A stretch of DNA of 64,000 bases from Thauera sp. 28 (GTDB lineage Bacteria; Pseudomonadota; Gammaproteobacteria; Burkholderiales; Rhodocyclaceae): positions 1-64,000 of the forward strand of contig NZ_AMXA01000001.1 in assembly GCF_000310145.2 (NCBI RefSeq), given 5' to 3'. The position numbers and the translations under genes are program-made. Positions within the stretch are counted from its first letter, which is position 1; each line of letters opens with the position of its first letter. Below, in pieces: positions 42,333-50,166 of this stretch. The notes beneath the pieces are model-generated. The model saw only the letters and a program-made list of their open reading frames with translations. It did no database searches and was not told the origin of the DNA.

Positions 42333-42548
42333 GTGATCCGACTCGTCTTCTTCGCTGCGGCGATGCTGTTCGCGCAGACGGCCCCCGCTGCGGGGTATAA
42401 GTGCGTGTCGGCTGACGGGAAGGTAACGTATCAAGCCACTCCTTGCCCTACTGCAAGAGGGAGCACTCAAGGCATCCTCCCCTCGGCCTCGCAGGTGCCG
42501 TTGCAATCGGCCTCATCGAGCCCTTCCGTGGGACATCATACTCAGTGA
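42333..42548 (+). CDS. Small secreted DUF4124-like protein
   Basis: A 71-residue protein. From the GTG at 42333 (GGAG 8 bases upstream) it begins with a signal peptide (IRLVFFAAAMLFAQTAPA), followed by a DUF4124-like start (YKCVSADGKVTYQATPCP) with two Cys and a polar tail. DUF4124 proteins are periplasmic and of unknown function. The domain is cut short. After it, 42549-42713 holds no gene. A GCCTAAA...GTTAGTTTAAAC stretch (about 42632-42686) could be a badly worn attC. Confidence 0.55.
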   Translation: MIRLVFFAAAMLFAQTAPAAGYKCVSADGKVTYQATPCPTARGSTQGILPSASQVPLQSASSSPSVGHHTQ

Positions 42549-42713
42549 CCTTGCAGCGGATTACGATCTTAATGTCAGAGTTGAGGCCGGGGTCATCTAT
42601 GTCCGCGCAACGTAGGGAGCTTGATCCAACAATGCCTAAACGCTCGTTCAGTCAGCCCACGTCGAAGTGCGCCCGTTAGTTTAAACGTCGTTACTTTCCA
42701 CTCCTCTCACAAA

Positions 42714-43217
42714 ATGAACGCATACCACCTTGCACAAGTTAATGTCGCGTTGGCGCGTGCCGAGATGACTTCCGAGATCATGAGCGGCTTTGTCTCACGC
42801 CTCGATGAGATCAATCGCCTTGCTGAAGATTCAAAAGGTTTCGTTTGGCGCCTCGTCGGCGACGGCGCTGATGCGACCAGCATCCGAGCGTTCGATGACC
42901 CCATGCTCCTGGTGAATATGAGTGTCTGGAAAGACATGGACTCCTTGAAGGCCTATGCCTACAAGTCCGCGCATGTAGAACTCATCCGTGATCGGGATGC
43001 CTGGTTCCACAAGCTGGCTGAGGCACATCAAGCGCTCTGGTGGGTTCCTGCCGGTCATATTCCGACGGTGCTTGAGGCGAAAGCCAAGCTTGAGCACATC
43101 AGGGCGCATGGGCCAACGCCCAAGGCGTTTACCTTTGCCAAGTCCTTTCCGCATCCCGTCCCACTCGATGATTCTGCCGCTTTCCGGCCAGGAACCCGCT
43201 CCTGTGCCGGGAGTTAG
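42714..43217 (+). CDS. DUF3291 domain protein (cassette)
   Basis: A 167-residue protein of the DUF3291 (monooxygenase-like dimeric alpha/beta barrel) family: YHLAQVNVALARAEM at the start, GFVWRLVGDGADATSIRAFDD, LLVNMSVWKDMDSLKAYAYKSAHV and LWWVPAGHIPTVLEAKAKLEHI. Function unknown. It ends 21 bases before the next methyltransferase gene. No ribosome site is clear. Confidence 0.82.
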   Translation: MNAYHLAQVNVALARAEMTSEIMSGFVSRLDEINRLAEDSKGFVWRLVGDGADATSIRAFDDPMLLVNMSVWKDMDSLKAYAYKSAHVELIRDRDAWFHKLAEAHQALWWVPAGHIPTVLEAKAKLEHIRAHGPTPKAFTFAKSFPHPVPLDDSAAFRPGTRSCAGS

Positions 43218-43238
43218 CGTTCGCGTGAGGAGCAGTTG

Positions 43239-44036
43239 ATGCCCATGGATAAGCAGAAGTGGAATCCGGCGCAGTACGCCGAGGAGGCGCACTTCGTCTC
43301 GGAGCTCGGTGCCCAGGTGGTTGATCTACTGGCGCCGTGTGCGGGCGAGCGGATTCTGGATCTCGGCTGCGGAGATGGAACGCTCGCGAAGGCGCTGCAT
43401 GATGCCGGTTGCCGAGTGGTCGGCGTGGACGCAAGTCCCGAGATGGTCGCCGCGGCCATCAGCACGGGAGTGGATGCCCGTGTCGTCGATGGGCATGCGC
43501 TACGGTTCGATGCCGAGTTCGACGCCGTGTTTTCCAACGCTGCCTTGCACTGGATGACGCGTCCGGGCCTCGTTTTGGATGGGGTCTATCGAGCGCTGAA
43601 GCCCGGTGGTCGTTTTGTGGGGGAGTTTGGCGGCCATGGCAATGTGGCGACAATCCTGCGGGCGCTGGAAGAGGCGCTTGCCGCCAGAGGCATTGACGCT
43701 ACGCCCTTGAACCCGTGGTTCTTCCCAAGGGCTGACGAGTACCACGCACTACTAACGCGCTATGGCTTCGAGCCGGTGAAGGTGCAGGCTTTTTCTCGGC
43801 CGACGCCTTTGCCAGGAGACGTGACGGGTTGGCTCGAGACCTTCGCGCAGAGCTTCAGCAATAGCCTTCCGAAAGAGGCGCGCAAGGCGTTTGTCGTGGA
43901 GGTTGTCGAGCGTTGCCGGCCGGCTCTTTGCGATGGAGACGGGCGTTGGATGGCGGATTACGTCCGCTTGCGGTTTGTTGCGACCAGGCCTTCCGGAGCC
44001 AGCGCGGTGGTTAAGCCGAACGTTTCTTCCGCTTAA
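43239..44036 (+). CDS. SAM-dependent methyltransferase, TAM/UbiE-like
   Basis: A 265-residue class I methyltransferase: RILDLGCGDGTLAKALHDAG (SAM motif), VVGVDASPEMVAAA, FDAVFSNAALHWM (as in trans-aconitate methyltransferase-like proteins), KPGGRFVGEFGGHGN and WLETFAQSF. Substrate not known. It follows GAGGAG. Base composition is closer to the backbone than the earlier cassettes, so it may be the last cassette or the first backbone gene. Confidence 0.85.
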   Translation: MPMDKQKWNPAQYAEEAHFVSELGAQVVDLLAPCAGERILDLGCGDGTLAKALHDAGCRVVGVDASPEMVAAAISTGVDARVVDGHALRFDAEFDAVFSNAALHWMTRPGLVLDGVYRALKPGGRFVGEFGGHGNVATILRALEEALAARGIDATPLNPWFFPRADEYHALLTRYGFEPVKVQAFSRPTPLPGDVTGWLETFAQSFSNSLPKEARKAFVVEVVERCRPALCDGDGRWMADYVRLRFVATRPSGASAVVKPNVSSA

Positions 44037-44092
44037 CGCGACACGGCTTCGCCCTACACCGCGATACCGATCATCGGCGCGATAATCCCACC

Positions 44093-44611
44093 ATGCTCAA
44101 AACGCTCTTCGTCTTCGATTGCTCCGAAGCGGTCTCCGCCTGGTCCGCGATCGATGATCGTGTGATGGGGGGTGTGTCGCGCAGCGCCCTTCGTTTCGAT
44201 CCGGCCGGCCATGCCGTGTTCAGCGGGCAGGTTGCGCCCGACAACAATGGCGGTTTCGCCTCGGTGCGTGCGTCGGTCACGCCGCTGCCGGCAGGGGACA
44301 TCGACGCCATTGAACTCGTCGTGCGCGGGGATGGCCGCCGCTACAAGCTCAACCTGCGCATCGATCGCGGCTTCGACGGCGTCAATTATCAAGCCGGCTG
44401 GGTGACGCCGGCCGGTATCTGGACCCGGCTGGCATTGCCCCTGGCTGACTTCCGGCCCACCTGGCGCGGGCGCGCGGTGGCCGACGCGCCGGCGCTGCGC
44501 AGTGCGAGTATCGAACAGGTGGGGCTGATGATCGCCGATGGCCAGTTCGGGGGCTTCGAGCTGGCCATCCAGGGGATCTGGGCGGCCGGCCGGGGGGCTG
44601 CTCAGTTGTGA
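44093..44611 (+). CDS. CIA30-family protein
   Basis: A 172-residue CIA30-domain protein (complex I intermediate-associated protein 30 family): WSAIDDRVMGGVSRSALRF, FSGQVAPDNNGGFASVRA, VRGDGRRYKLNLRIDRGFDG and IEQVGLMIADGQFGGFELAI. Bacterial members are of unknown function and may bind carbohydrate-like ligands. High GC marks the return to backbone DNA. It ends 30 bases before the putative fhc enhancer. Confidence 0.85.
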   Translation: MLKTLFVFDCSEAVSAWSAIDDRVMGGVSRSALRFDPAGHAVFSGQVAPDNNGGFASVRASVTPLPAGDIDAIELVVRGDGRRYKLNLRIDRGFDGVNYQAGWVTPAGIWTRLALPLADFRPTWRGRAVADAPALRSASIEQVGLMIADGQFGGFELAIQGIWAAGRGAAQL

Positions 44612-44640
44612 CACAGTCGGCCGCCGCGCCGCGGTGGGGG

Positions 44641-44657
44641 TGTGCCAGAGTTGAACG
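44641..44657. promoter_or_regulatory. Dyad upstream of the fhc sigma-54 promoter, putative enhancer
   Basis: TGTGCC-AGAGT-TGAACG matches 9 of 12 arm positions of the perfect dyad at 3025 and ends 74 bases before the fhc -24 element, almost the same spacing as at the ABC operon (76). Confidence 0.45.
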
Positions 44658-44731
44658 CTGCCGCGTGCCATTGGGCTGGGGCCTGGGGCGCGAGCTTGCC
44701 TTGGCGGCGGTCTGCGCCCGCCCGAGCGGGC

Positions 44732-44747
44732 TGGCATATCGCTTGCA
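44732..44747 (+). promoter_or_regulatory. Sigma-54 (-24/-12) promoter of the fhc operon
   Basis: TGGCATATCGCTTGCA has a GG-N10-GC arrangement, a consensus -12 (TTGCA) and a good -24 (TGGCAT). Transcription should begin near 44757-44759, at or next to the annotated fhcB start. This would give a leaderless message or push the true start downstream. Confidence 0.75.
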
Positions 44748-44759
44748 TGATTCGTGCGC

Positions 44760-46070
44760 ATGAGTACGACGACCGAAACGATTCCATCCGCAGCCATGTC
44801 CGCGGCCGGCGTGCAGCCCCGGGACTGGACTTGCCCGTTCTGCAGCCTGCTGTGCGATGGCTTGGCGCTCGCGCCCGGGCCGGTGCTGCAACTTCGCGGC
44901 GGGGATTGTGCGCGTGCGCGGGCGGGGCTGGCGGCTTTCGATCATCCGGCGGCCGCGGTGTCCTGCGTCGATGGCGTACCGCGGGGGCTGGATGCGGCGC
45001 TCGATGCGGCGGCGGCGAGGCTTGGGGTGGCGCACTTGCCGCTGTTCGGCGGCCTGGCCACCGATGTGCAGGGCATGCGCGCGCTGTATCGCCTGGCCAA
45101 CGTGCGCGGCGCCATTCTCGACCATGCCCACGGCGAGGCCATGATGCCCGCGCTGCGCATGTTGCAGGACCGTGGGCAGATGTTCACCACGCTGGCCGAG
45201 ATCCGCAACCGCGCCGACCTGATCGTGTGCATCGGCACCGATGCGCGGTCGAGCCATCCCGAGTTCTTCCGCCGCTGCGCGCCGGCCGCGGGGCGCGAGG
45301 CCGGCGGCCGGGTGGTGTTCCTGGGCGCAGGCGGGGGCACGCCTGGGGCTGCGGAGATCCCGTGGGCGAGCACGGTCGATGCGCTGTGCGCCGAGGGCGA
45401 CATCTTCGACACCGTGGCGACCCTGGCGGCGCTGGTCGACAGCCGCCGCCTTGCGGCCGTACCCGCTGCGCTCGCTGAACTTGCCGACGCCATGCGCGCC
45501 GCGCGCTACTGCGTGCTGGTGTGGGAACCGGCCCGCCTGGCGCAGCATGGCGCGCTGGTGGGCGAAGCCCTGCTGCGCCTGCTGATGAACCTCAACCGCA
45601 AGACCCGCGCCGGGGCCTTCACGCTCGGCGGCAACGACGGTGCGCAGACCGCGAATGCGGCGATGAGCTGGCTGTCCGGCCTGCCGCTGCGCTCGCGCGT
45701 GGGGCAGCAGGGCGTCGATCACGATCCCTTGCAGTACGCCACTGCCCGCCTTCTCGACGAGCGCGCGGTCGACCTGCTGCTATGGGTGGCGAGCTTCACG
45801 CCGGATCTTCCGCCGCCGCCGGCTGCGCTGCCGCGCATCGTGCTCGGCCATCCGGCGCTCGCCGCCGGCTGCGCGCAGCCGGGCACGGTGTTCATCCCGG
45901 TGGCGACGCCGGGTATCAATGCCGACGGCCATCTGCTGCGCGCCGACAGCGTGGTGTCGCTGCCGCTGCATGGCGTGCGCGACGACGGCCTGGCGACCGT
46001 GGCCGAGGTGGCGCAGGCGCTGGTCGCGCGCCTTGCGAGCGGCGCGGCGGCGAAGGAGGGCGCGCGATGA
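44760..46070 (+). CDS. fhcB: Formyltransferase/hydrolase complex subunit B
   Basis: A 436-residue homolog of formylmethanofuran dehydrogenase subunit B that lacks a redox role in bacteria. Motifs are DWTCPFCSLLCDGLAL, LFGGLATDVQGMRALYRLANVRGAILDHAHGEAMMPALR, ADLIVCIGTDARSSHPEFFRR and FIPVATPGINADGHLLRADS. It is a subunit of Fhc, which moves the formyl group from H4MPT to methanofuran and hydrolyses it to formate. The start is uncertain: 44754 and 44760 lie at the predicted transcription start and lack a ribosome site, while ATG 44796 is the first clearly downstream choice. It overlaps fhcA (ATGA). Confidence 0.93.
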   Translation: MSTTTETIPSAAMSAAGVQPRDWTCPFCSLLCDGLALAPGPVLQLRGGDCARARAGLAAFDHPAAAVSCVDGVPRGLDAALDAAAARLGVAHLPLFGGLATDVQGMRALYRLANVRGAILDHAHGEAMMPALRMLQDRGQMFTTLAEIRNRADLIVCIGTDARSSHPEFFRRCAPAAGREAGGRVVFLGAGGGTPGAAEIPWASTVDALCAEGDIFDTVATLAALVDSRRLAAVPAALAELADAMRAARYCVLVWEPARLAQHGALVGEALLRLLMNLNRKTRAGAFTLGGNDGAQTANAAMSWLSGLPLRSRVGQQGVDHDPLQYATARLLDERAVDLLLWVASFTPDLPPPPAALPRIVLGHPALAAGCAQPGTVFIPVATPGINADGHLLRADSVVSLPLHGVRDDGLATVAEVAQALVARLASGAAAKEGAR

Positions 46071-47743
46071 CGACGATCAGGCTCAAGGGCGGTCGCGTCT
46101 ACGACCCCGCCAACGGCGTCGATGGCGAGGTGCGCGACATCGGCATCCGCGACGGCCGCATCGTCGCGCTGCATGCGCAGGACAAGGTGGATGCGGAGTA
46201 CGACCTGACCGGCTGCGTCGTGATGGCCGGCGGCATCGACCTCCATACCCACATCGGCGGCGGCAAGGTCAACCTCGCGCGCATGATGCTGCCCGAAGAC
46301 CACCGCCTGAACCGGCCGCGCGACTCGCTGCTGGAGCTCGCCTCCAACGGTTGCTGCACGCCGGGCACGCTCGAGACCGGCTACCGCTATGCGCAGATGG
46401 GCTACACCGCGGCCTTCGAGCCGGCGATGCTGGCCAGCAACGCGCGCCAGGCCCACATGGAGATGGGCGACACGCCGATCCTGGACCACGGCGCCTACGT
46501 GATGCTGGGCAACGAGGAGCTCTTCCTCGAGATGCTGGCGCGCGGCGAGGACCCGCAGCGCATCCGCGACTACGTCGGCTGGGCGATCGGCGCCAGCAAG
46601 GCCATGGGCGTCAAGGTGGTGAACCCGGGCGGCATCTCGGCCTTCAAGTTCAACCAACGCAAGCTCGACGTCGACGAGGACCATGTGCATTGGCAGGTGA
46701 CGCCGCGCCAGGTGGTGCACAGCCTGGCGCGCGCGCTGTCCGAGCTGGGCGTACCGCATCCGCTGCACATCCACGCCAGCAACCTCGGTGTGGCGGGCAA
46801 CATCGAATCGACGCTTGCCACCATCGACGCGCTCGAAGGCCTGCCCGGCCACCTGACCCACATCCAGTTCCACAGCTACGGCCGGGAAGGGCCGAAGAAG
46901 TTTTCCTCGGCGGCGCGCCAACTCGTCGAGCGCGTCAACGCCGCGCCCAACGTCAGCATCGACGTCGGCCAGATCATCTTCGGCCAGACCGTTACCGCCT
47001 CGGGCGACACCATGCGCCAGTTCGCCAACGCCGAGCTCGGCAACCCGCGCAAGTACGTCGGCGGTGACATCGAGTGCGATGCCGGCTGCGGCGTGGTGCC
47101 TTTCCGCTACCGCGAACAGAGCTATGTGAACGCGCTGCAGTGGGCGATCGGGCTGGAGATTTTCCTGCTCATGGACGACCCCTGGCGGGTGGTGCTGACC
47201 ACCGACCACCCCAACGGCGGCCCCTTCACCAGCTACCCGCACCTGATCAAGCTGCTGATGGACAAGCGCTTCCGCGACGAGCAGCTCGCCCGCCTGCACC
47301 CCGACGTGGCGGCGATGGCGGACCTGCGCGAGATCCGCCGCGAGCTCTCGCTGTACGAGATTGCGATCATGACCCGTGCCGCGCCCGCGCGCCTGCTGGG
47401 ACTGACCGACCGTGGCCAGCTCGGCATCGGCGCTGCGGCCGACATTGCGGTGTATCGCGAGGAGGCCGACCGCGAGGCGATGTTCGCCACCCCGGAATAC
47501 GTCTTCAAGGACGGGCTGCTCGTCGCGCGCAAGGGCCGCATCGAGGCGGTGCCGGTGGGCGGCACCCACTTTGTCGAGGCCGACTACGACCCGGCGATCG
47601 AGAAGACGGTCGAAGCCTGGGCCGATCGCCACGCCAGCATCAGCTACCGCCACATGAAGATCGGCACCGACGAGCTGTGCTCGTGCAGCAACGGCGGCGC
47701 GCTGCTGGCGTGCAAGGTGCACGGACGCGGGAGGCCGCTGTGA
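46067..47743 (+). CDS. fhcA: Formyltransferase/hydrolase complex subunit A (amidohydrolase-like)
   Basis: A 558-residue amidohydrolase-fold protein. It has GGIDLHTHIGGGKVNLARMM (metal-binding HxH), HIHASNLGVAGNIESTLATI, THIQFHSYGREGPKKFSS, DVGQIIFGQTVTASGDTM and VLTTDHPNGGPFTSYPHLI, the family order for FhcA/FwdA. It hydrolyses formyl-methanofuran to formate. It ends with a Cys-containing tail (DELCSCSNGGALLACKVHG). Stop and next start overlap (GTGA). Confidence 0.96.
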   Translation: MTTIRLKGGRVYDPANGVDGEVRDIGIRDGRIVALHAQDKVDAEYDLTGCVVMAGGIDLHTHIGGGKVNLARMMLPEDHRLNRPRDSLLELASNGCCTPGTLETGYRYAQMGYTAAFEPAMLASNARQAHMEMGDTPILDHGAYVMLGNEELFLEMLARGEDPQRIRDYVGWAIGASKAMGVKVVNPGGISAFKFNQRKLDVDEDHVHWQVTPRQVVHSLARALSELGVPHPLHIHASNLGVAGNIESTLATIDALEGLPGHLTHIQFHSYGREGPKKFSSAARQLVERVNAAPNVSIDVGQIIFGQTVTASGDTMRQFANAELGNPRKYVGGDIECDAGCGVVPFRYREQSYVNALQWAIGLEIFLLMDDPWRVVLTTDHPNGGPFTSYPHLIKLLMDKRFRDEQLARLHPDVAAMADLREIRRELSLYEIAIMTRAAPARLLGLTDRGQLGIGAAADIAVYREEADREAMFATPEYVFKDGLLVARKGRIEAVPVGGTHFVEADYDPAIEKTVEAWADRHASISYRHMKIGTDELCSCSNGGALLACKVHGRGRPL

Positions 47744-48717
47744 GCAGCCTGCCGCAGGAGACGACAAGCGCGATGGAGATGGCGCCCAACAGCGTGACGC
47801 GCAACGGCGTGACGATAGACGACACCTTCGCCGAGGCCTTCCCGATGAAGGCCACAAGGGTGCTGATCACCGCCCACAACGAGACCTGGGCGCGCCATGC
47901 CGCGGTCGCCATGACCGGCTTCGCCACCTCGGTGATCGCCTGCGGCTGCGAGGCCGGCATCGAGCGCATGCTGGGCGCGGACGAGACGCCGGACGGCCGG
48001 CCAGGCGCGTCGGTGCTGCTGTTCTCGATGTCGGGCAAGGAGCTCGCCAAGCAGCTCGAGCGTCGCGTCGGCCAGTGCGTGCTGACTTGCCCGACCACGG
48101 CGATCTACGCCGGACTGGAGCTTGGCCAGGATCAAGGCGAAGCGATCGCGCTTGGCAGGAATCTGCGCTTCTTCGGCGACGGCTGGCAGATCTCCAAGAT
48201 GATCGACGGCAGGCGCTACTGGCGGGTGCCGGTGATGGATGGCGAGTTCGTCGCCGAGGAGACCACGGCCATGGTGAAGGCGGTGGGCGGCGGCAACCTG
48301 CTGCTGCTGGCGCGCGACACCGATGCCGCGCTCGCCGGCGCTGAGGCTGCGGTGAAGGCGATGCGCGCGGTGCGCGGCGCGATCATGCCCTTCCCCGGCG
48401 GCGTGGTGCGTTCCGGCTCCAAGGTGGGCAGCAAGTACGCCACGCTGATGGCCTCGACCAACGACGCTTTCTGCCCGGCGCTGACCCCGCTCGCCAGGCG
48501 CAGCGAGCTCGACGCCGACACGCGCTGCGTGATGGAGATCGTCATCGATGGCTTGACCGAGGCCGATGTCTCCGCCGCCATGCGTGCGGGCATCGCGGCC
48601 ATCGTCGCGCGCGGCGCGGCGGCCGGGGTGACGCGAATTTCCGCCGGCAACTACGGCGGCAAGCTCGGGCCCTTCCACTTCCATCTGCACACGCTGATCG
48701 GGGAGGGCGCGGCATGA
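47740..48717 (+). CDS. fhcD: Formylmethanofuran:H4MPT formyltransferase
   Basis: A 325-residue Ftr/FhcD protein: NGVTIDDTFAEAFPMKATRVLITAH, ACGCEAGIERML, VLTCPTTAIYAGL, GDGWQISKMIDGRRYWRVPVMDGEF and the C-terminal GNYGGKLGPFHFHLH. It transfers the formyl group from formyl-H4MPT to methanofuran within the Fhc complex. A GTG start at 47740 has GGGAGG upstream and overlaps the fhcA stop; ATG 47773 is an alternative. Confidence 0.95.
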   Translation: MSSLPQETTSAMEMAPNSVTRNGVTIDDTFAEAFPMKATRVLITAHNETWARHAAVAMTGFATSVIACGCEAGIERMLGADETPDGRPGASVLLFSMSGKELAKQLERRVGQCVLTCPTTAIYAGLELGQDQGEAIALGRNLRFFGDGWQISKMIDGRRYWRVPVMDGEFVAEETTAMVKAVGGGNLLLLARDTDAALAGAEAAVKAMRAVRGAIMPFPGGVVRSGSKVGSKYATLMASTNDAFCPALTPLARRSELDADTRCVMEIVIDGLTEADVSAAMRAGIAAIVARGAAAGVTRISAGNYGGKLGPFHFHLHTLIGEGAA

Positions 48718-49577
48718 GCGCGACACCAGGCTGGTGCCTGCGCCTCAAGGTGCAGCCCGAATTCCGCGTCGACTTCGGTGGCGTGCTGCCGCTGTGGCTG
48801 GCGGCGATGACGGCCGACGAGATTGCGCGCCTGCAGCTGCGCCACGGCAACGACATGCAGGCCATGGGGGCGCTGTTCGACATCATGCCGGTCGAAGGCG
48901 CAGCCGCTGCAGTGCCGGGCGGGCAGGCCGAGCCGGGGCCGCAGCTGCGCCTCGAGGGTGACCTGTCGCGCGTCGACGCCATTGGCCAGGGCCTGGAGGG
49001 GGGCATGCTGCGCGTCGACGGTGACGTCGGCGACCGCCTGGGGCTGGCCATGCGTGGCGGCGAGATCCGCGTGCGCGGCAGGGCTGGCGAGCTTGCCGGC
49101 TGCGAGATGGCAGGCGGGCGGATCGAGGTGGCGGGCGATGTCGGCGACTTCGCCGCCGCTGCGCGGCCCGGCAGCATGGACGGCATGCGTGGCGGCACGC
49201 TCATCGTGCACGGCAACGTGGGCGCGCGCTGTGGCGACCGCATGCGGCGCGGCACGGTGGTGCTGCATGGCGACGCCGGCGACTTCCTGGCCTCGCGCAT
49301 GGTCGCCGGCACGATCGCGGTCGCCGGCCGGGTAGGCGCACACTGCGGCTACGGCATGCGGCGCGGGACGCTGGTGTTTGCCGGCCCGCAGCCTCCGGCA
49401 CCGCCGACCTTCGTCGCGACGCAGCACGATATCGCCGTGTTCTGGGCCTTGCTGCGGCGCAGTCTGGCCTATCATGGCGGCCTCTTCGCCAGCCTGCCGG
49501 CGCCTGCGCCGCGCCGCCTGGTCGGCGACCTGGCGGTCGACGGCAAGGGCGAATGGCTGCTGCCGGGCCGCGGTTGA
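48714..49577 (+). CDS. fhcC: Formyltransferase/hydrolase complex subunit C
   Basis: A 287-residue FhcC/FwdC-type protein with a repeated GxxxGxxxG beta-helix: GDLSRVDAIGQGLEGGMLRV, DVGDRLGLAMRGGEIRV, GDVGDFAAAARPGSMDGMRGG, GNVGARCGDRMRRGTVVL, GDAGDFLASRMVAGTIAV and GRVGAHCGYGMRRGTLVF. It is the structural subunit of Fhc. It is the last of fhcBADC, overlapping fhcD by 4 bases. Confidence 0.95.
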   Translation: MSATPGWCLRLKVQPEFRVDFGGVLPLWLAAMTADEIARLQLRHGNDMQAMGALFDIMPVEGAAAAVPGGQAEPGPQLRLEGDLSRVDAIGQGLEGGMLRVDGDVGDRLGLAMRGGEIRVRGRAGELAGCEMAGGRIEVAGDVGDFAAAARPGSMDGMRGGTLIVHGNVGARCGDRMRRGTVVLHGDAGDFLASRMVAGTIAVAGRVGAHCGYGMRRGTLVFAGPQPPAPPTFVATQHDIAVFWALLRRSLAYHGGLFASLPAPAPRRLVGDLAVDGKGEWLLPGRG

Positions 49578-49622
49578 TCCACCGTATTCCGATTGTCCCC
49601 AACAACCCCGTACGGAGACCCC

Positions 49623-50156
49623 ATGAGCAAGCGCTACGTATTCCATGCCGGCGAAGCCACGGTGCTCGCTGCCGAAGGCCAGTTCACCGACGCCATGCCC
49701 GAGATCCTGATCGGGCGTACCGATGGGCCGGTCGGCCAGGCCTTCGCCAACATGATGGCGCAGAGCAAGGGCCACACCGCCATGTTCGCGATCCGCGCCT
49801 GCAACCAGATGGTGCGTCCGGTTACCATCACGGTGCCCAAGGTCACGCTCAAGGACTCGGCCAACATCGAGCTCTTCGGCGGCGTGGTGCAGTCGGCCAC
49901 CGCCGATGCGGTGCTCGACTGCGTGATCGAGGGCATCATCCCGCGCGCTGTGGCCGACGAGCTGTGCATCATCAGCCTGGTGTGGATCGACCCGCGCTGC
50001 GCCAAGGACCCGAACCTGGACAAGAAGGACATGTACCGCACCAACTACGAGGCGACCAAGCTGGCGATCCGGCGTGCGCTCGACGAGCAGCCGAGCCTCG
50101 ACGAGCTGATCGCCAACCGCCACACCATCAAGCACGACATGGACGACTGGAGCTGA
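49623..50156 (+). CDS. fae2: Fae-like protein (second formaldehyde-activating-enzyme homolog)
   Basis: A 177-residue Fae homolog, more distant than the one at 25654: HAGEATVLAAEGQFTDAMPEILIGRTDGPVGQAF, QSKGHTAMFAIRACNQMVRP and NIELFGGVVQSATADAVLDCV. The family's [10 protein letters not shown] region is replaced by PEILIGRTDG, so the catalytic His of Fae is absent at that position. Fae2-type genes often follow fhc operons. A formaldehyde-sensing or binding role is possible; catalysis is doubtful. It lies 45 bases after fhcC. Confidence 0.88.
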   Translation: MSKRYVFHAGEATVLAAEGQFTDAMPEILIGRTDGPVGQAFANMMAQSKGHTAMFAIRACNQMVRPVTITVPKVTLKDSANIELFGGVVQSATADAVLDCVIEGIIPRAVADELCIISLVWIDPRCAKDPNLDKKDMYRTNYEATKLAIRRALDEQPSLDELIANRHTIKHDMDDWS

Positions 50157-50166
50157 GGCGCCCGCC

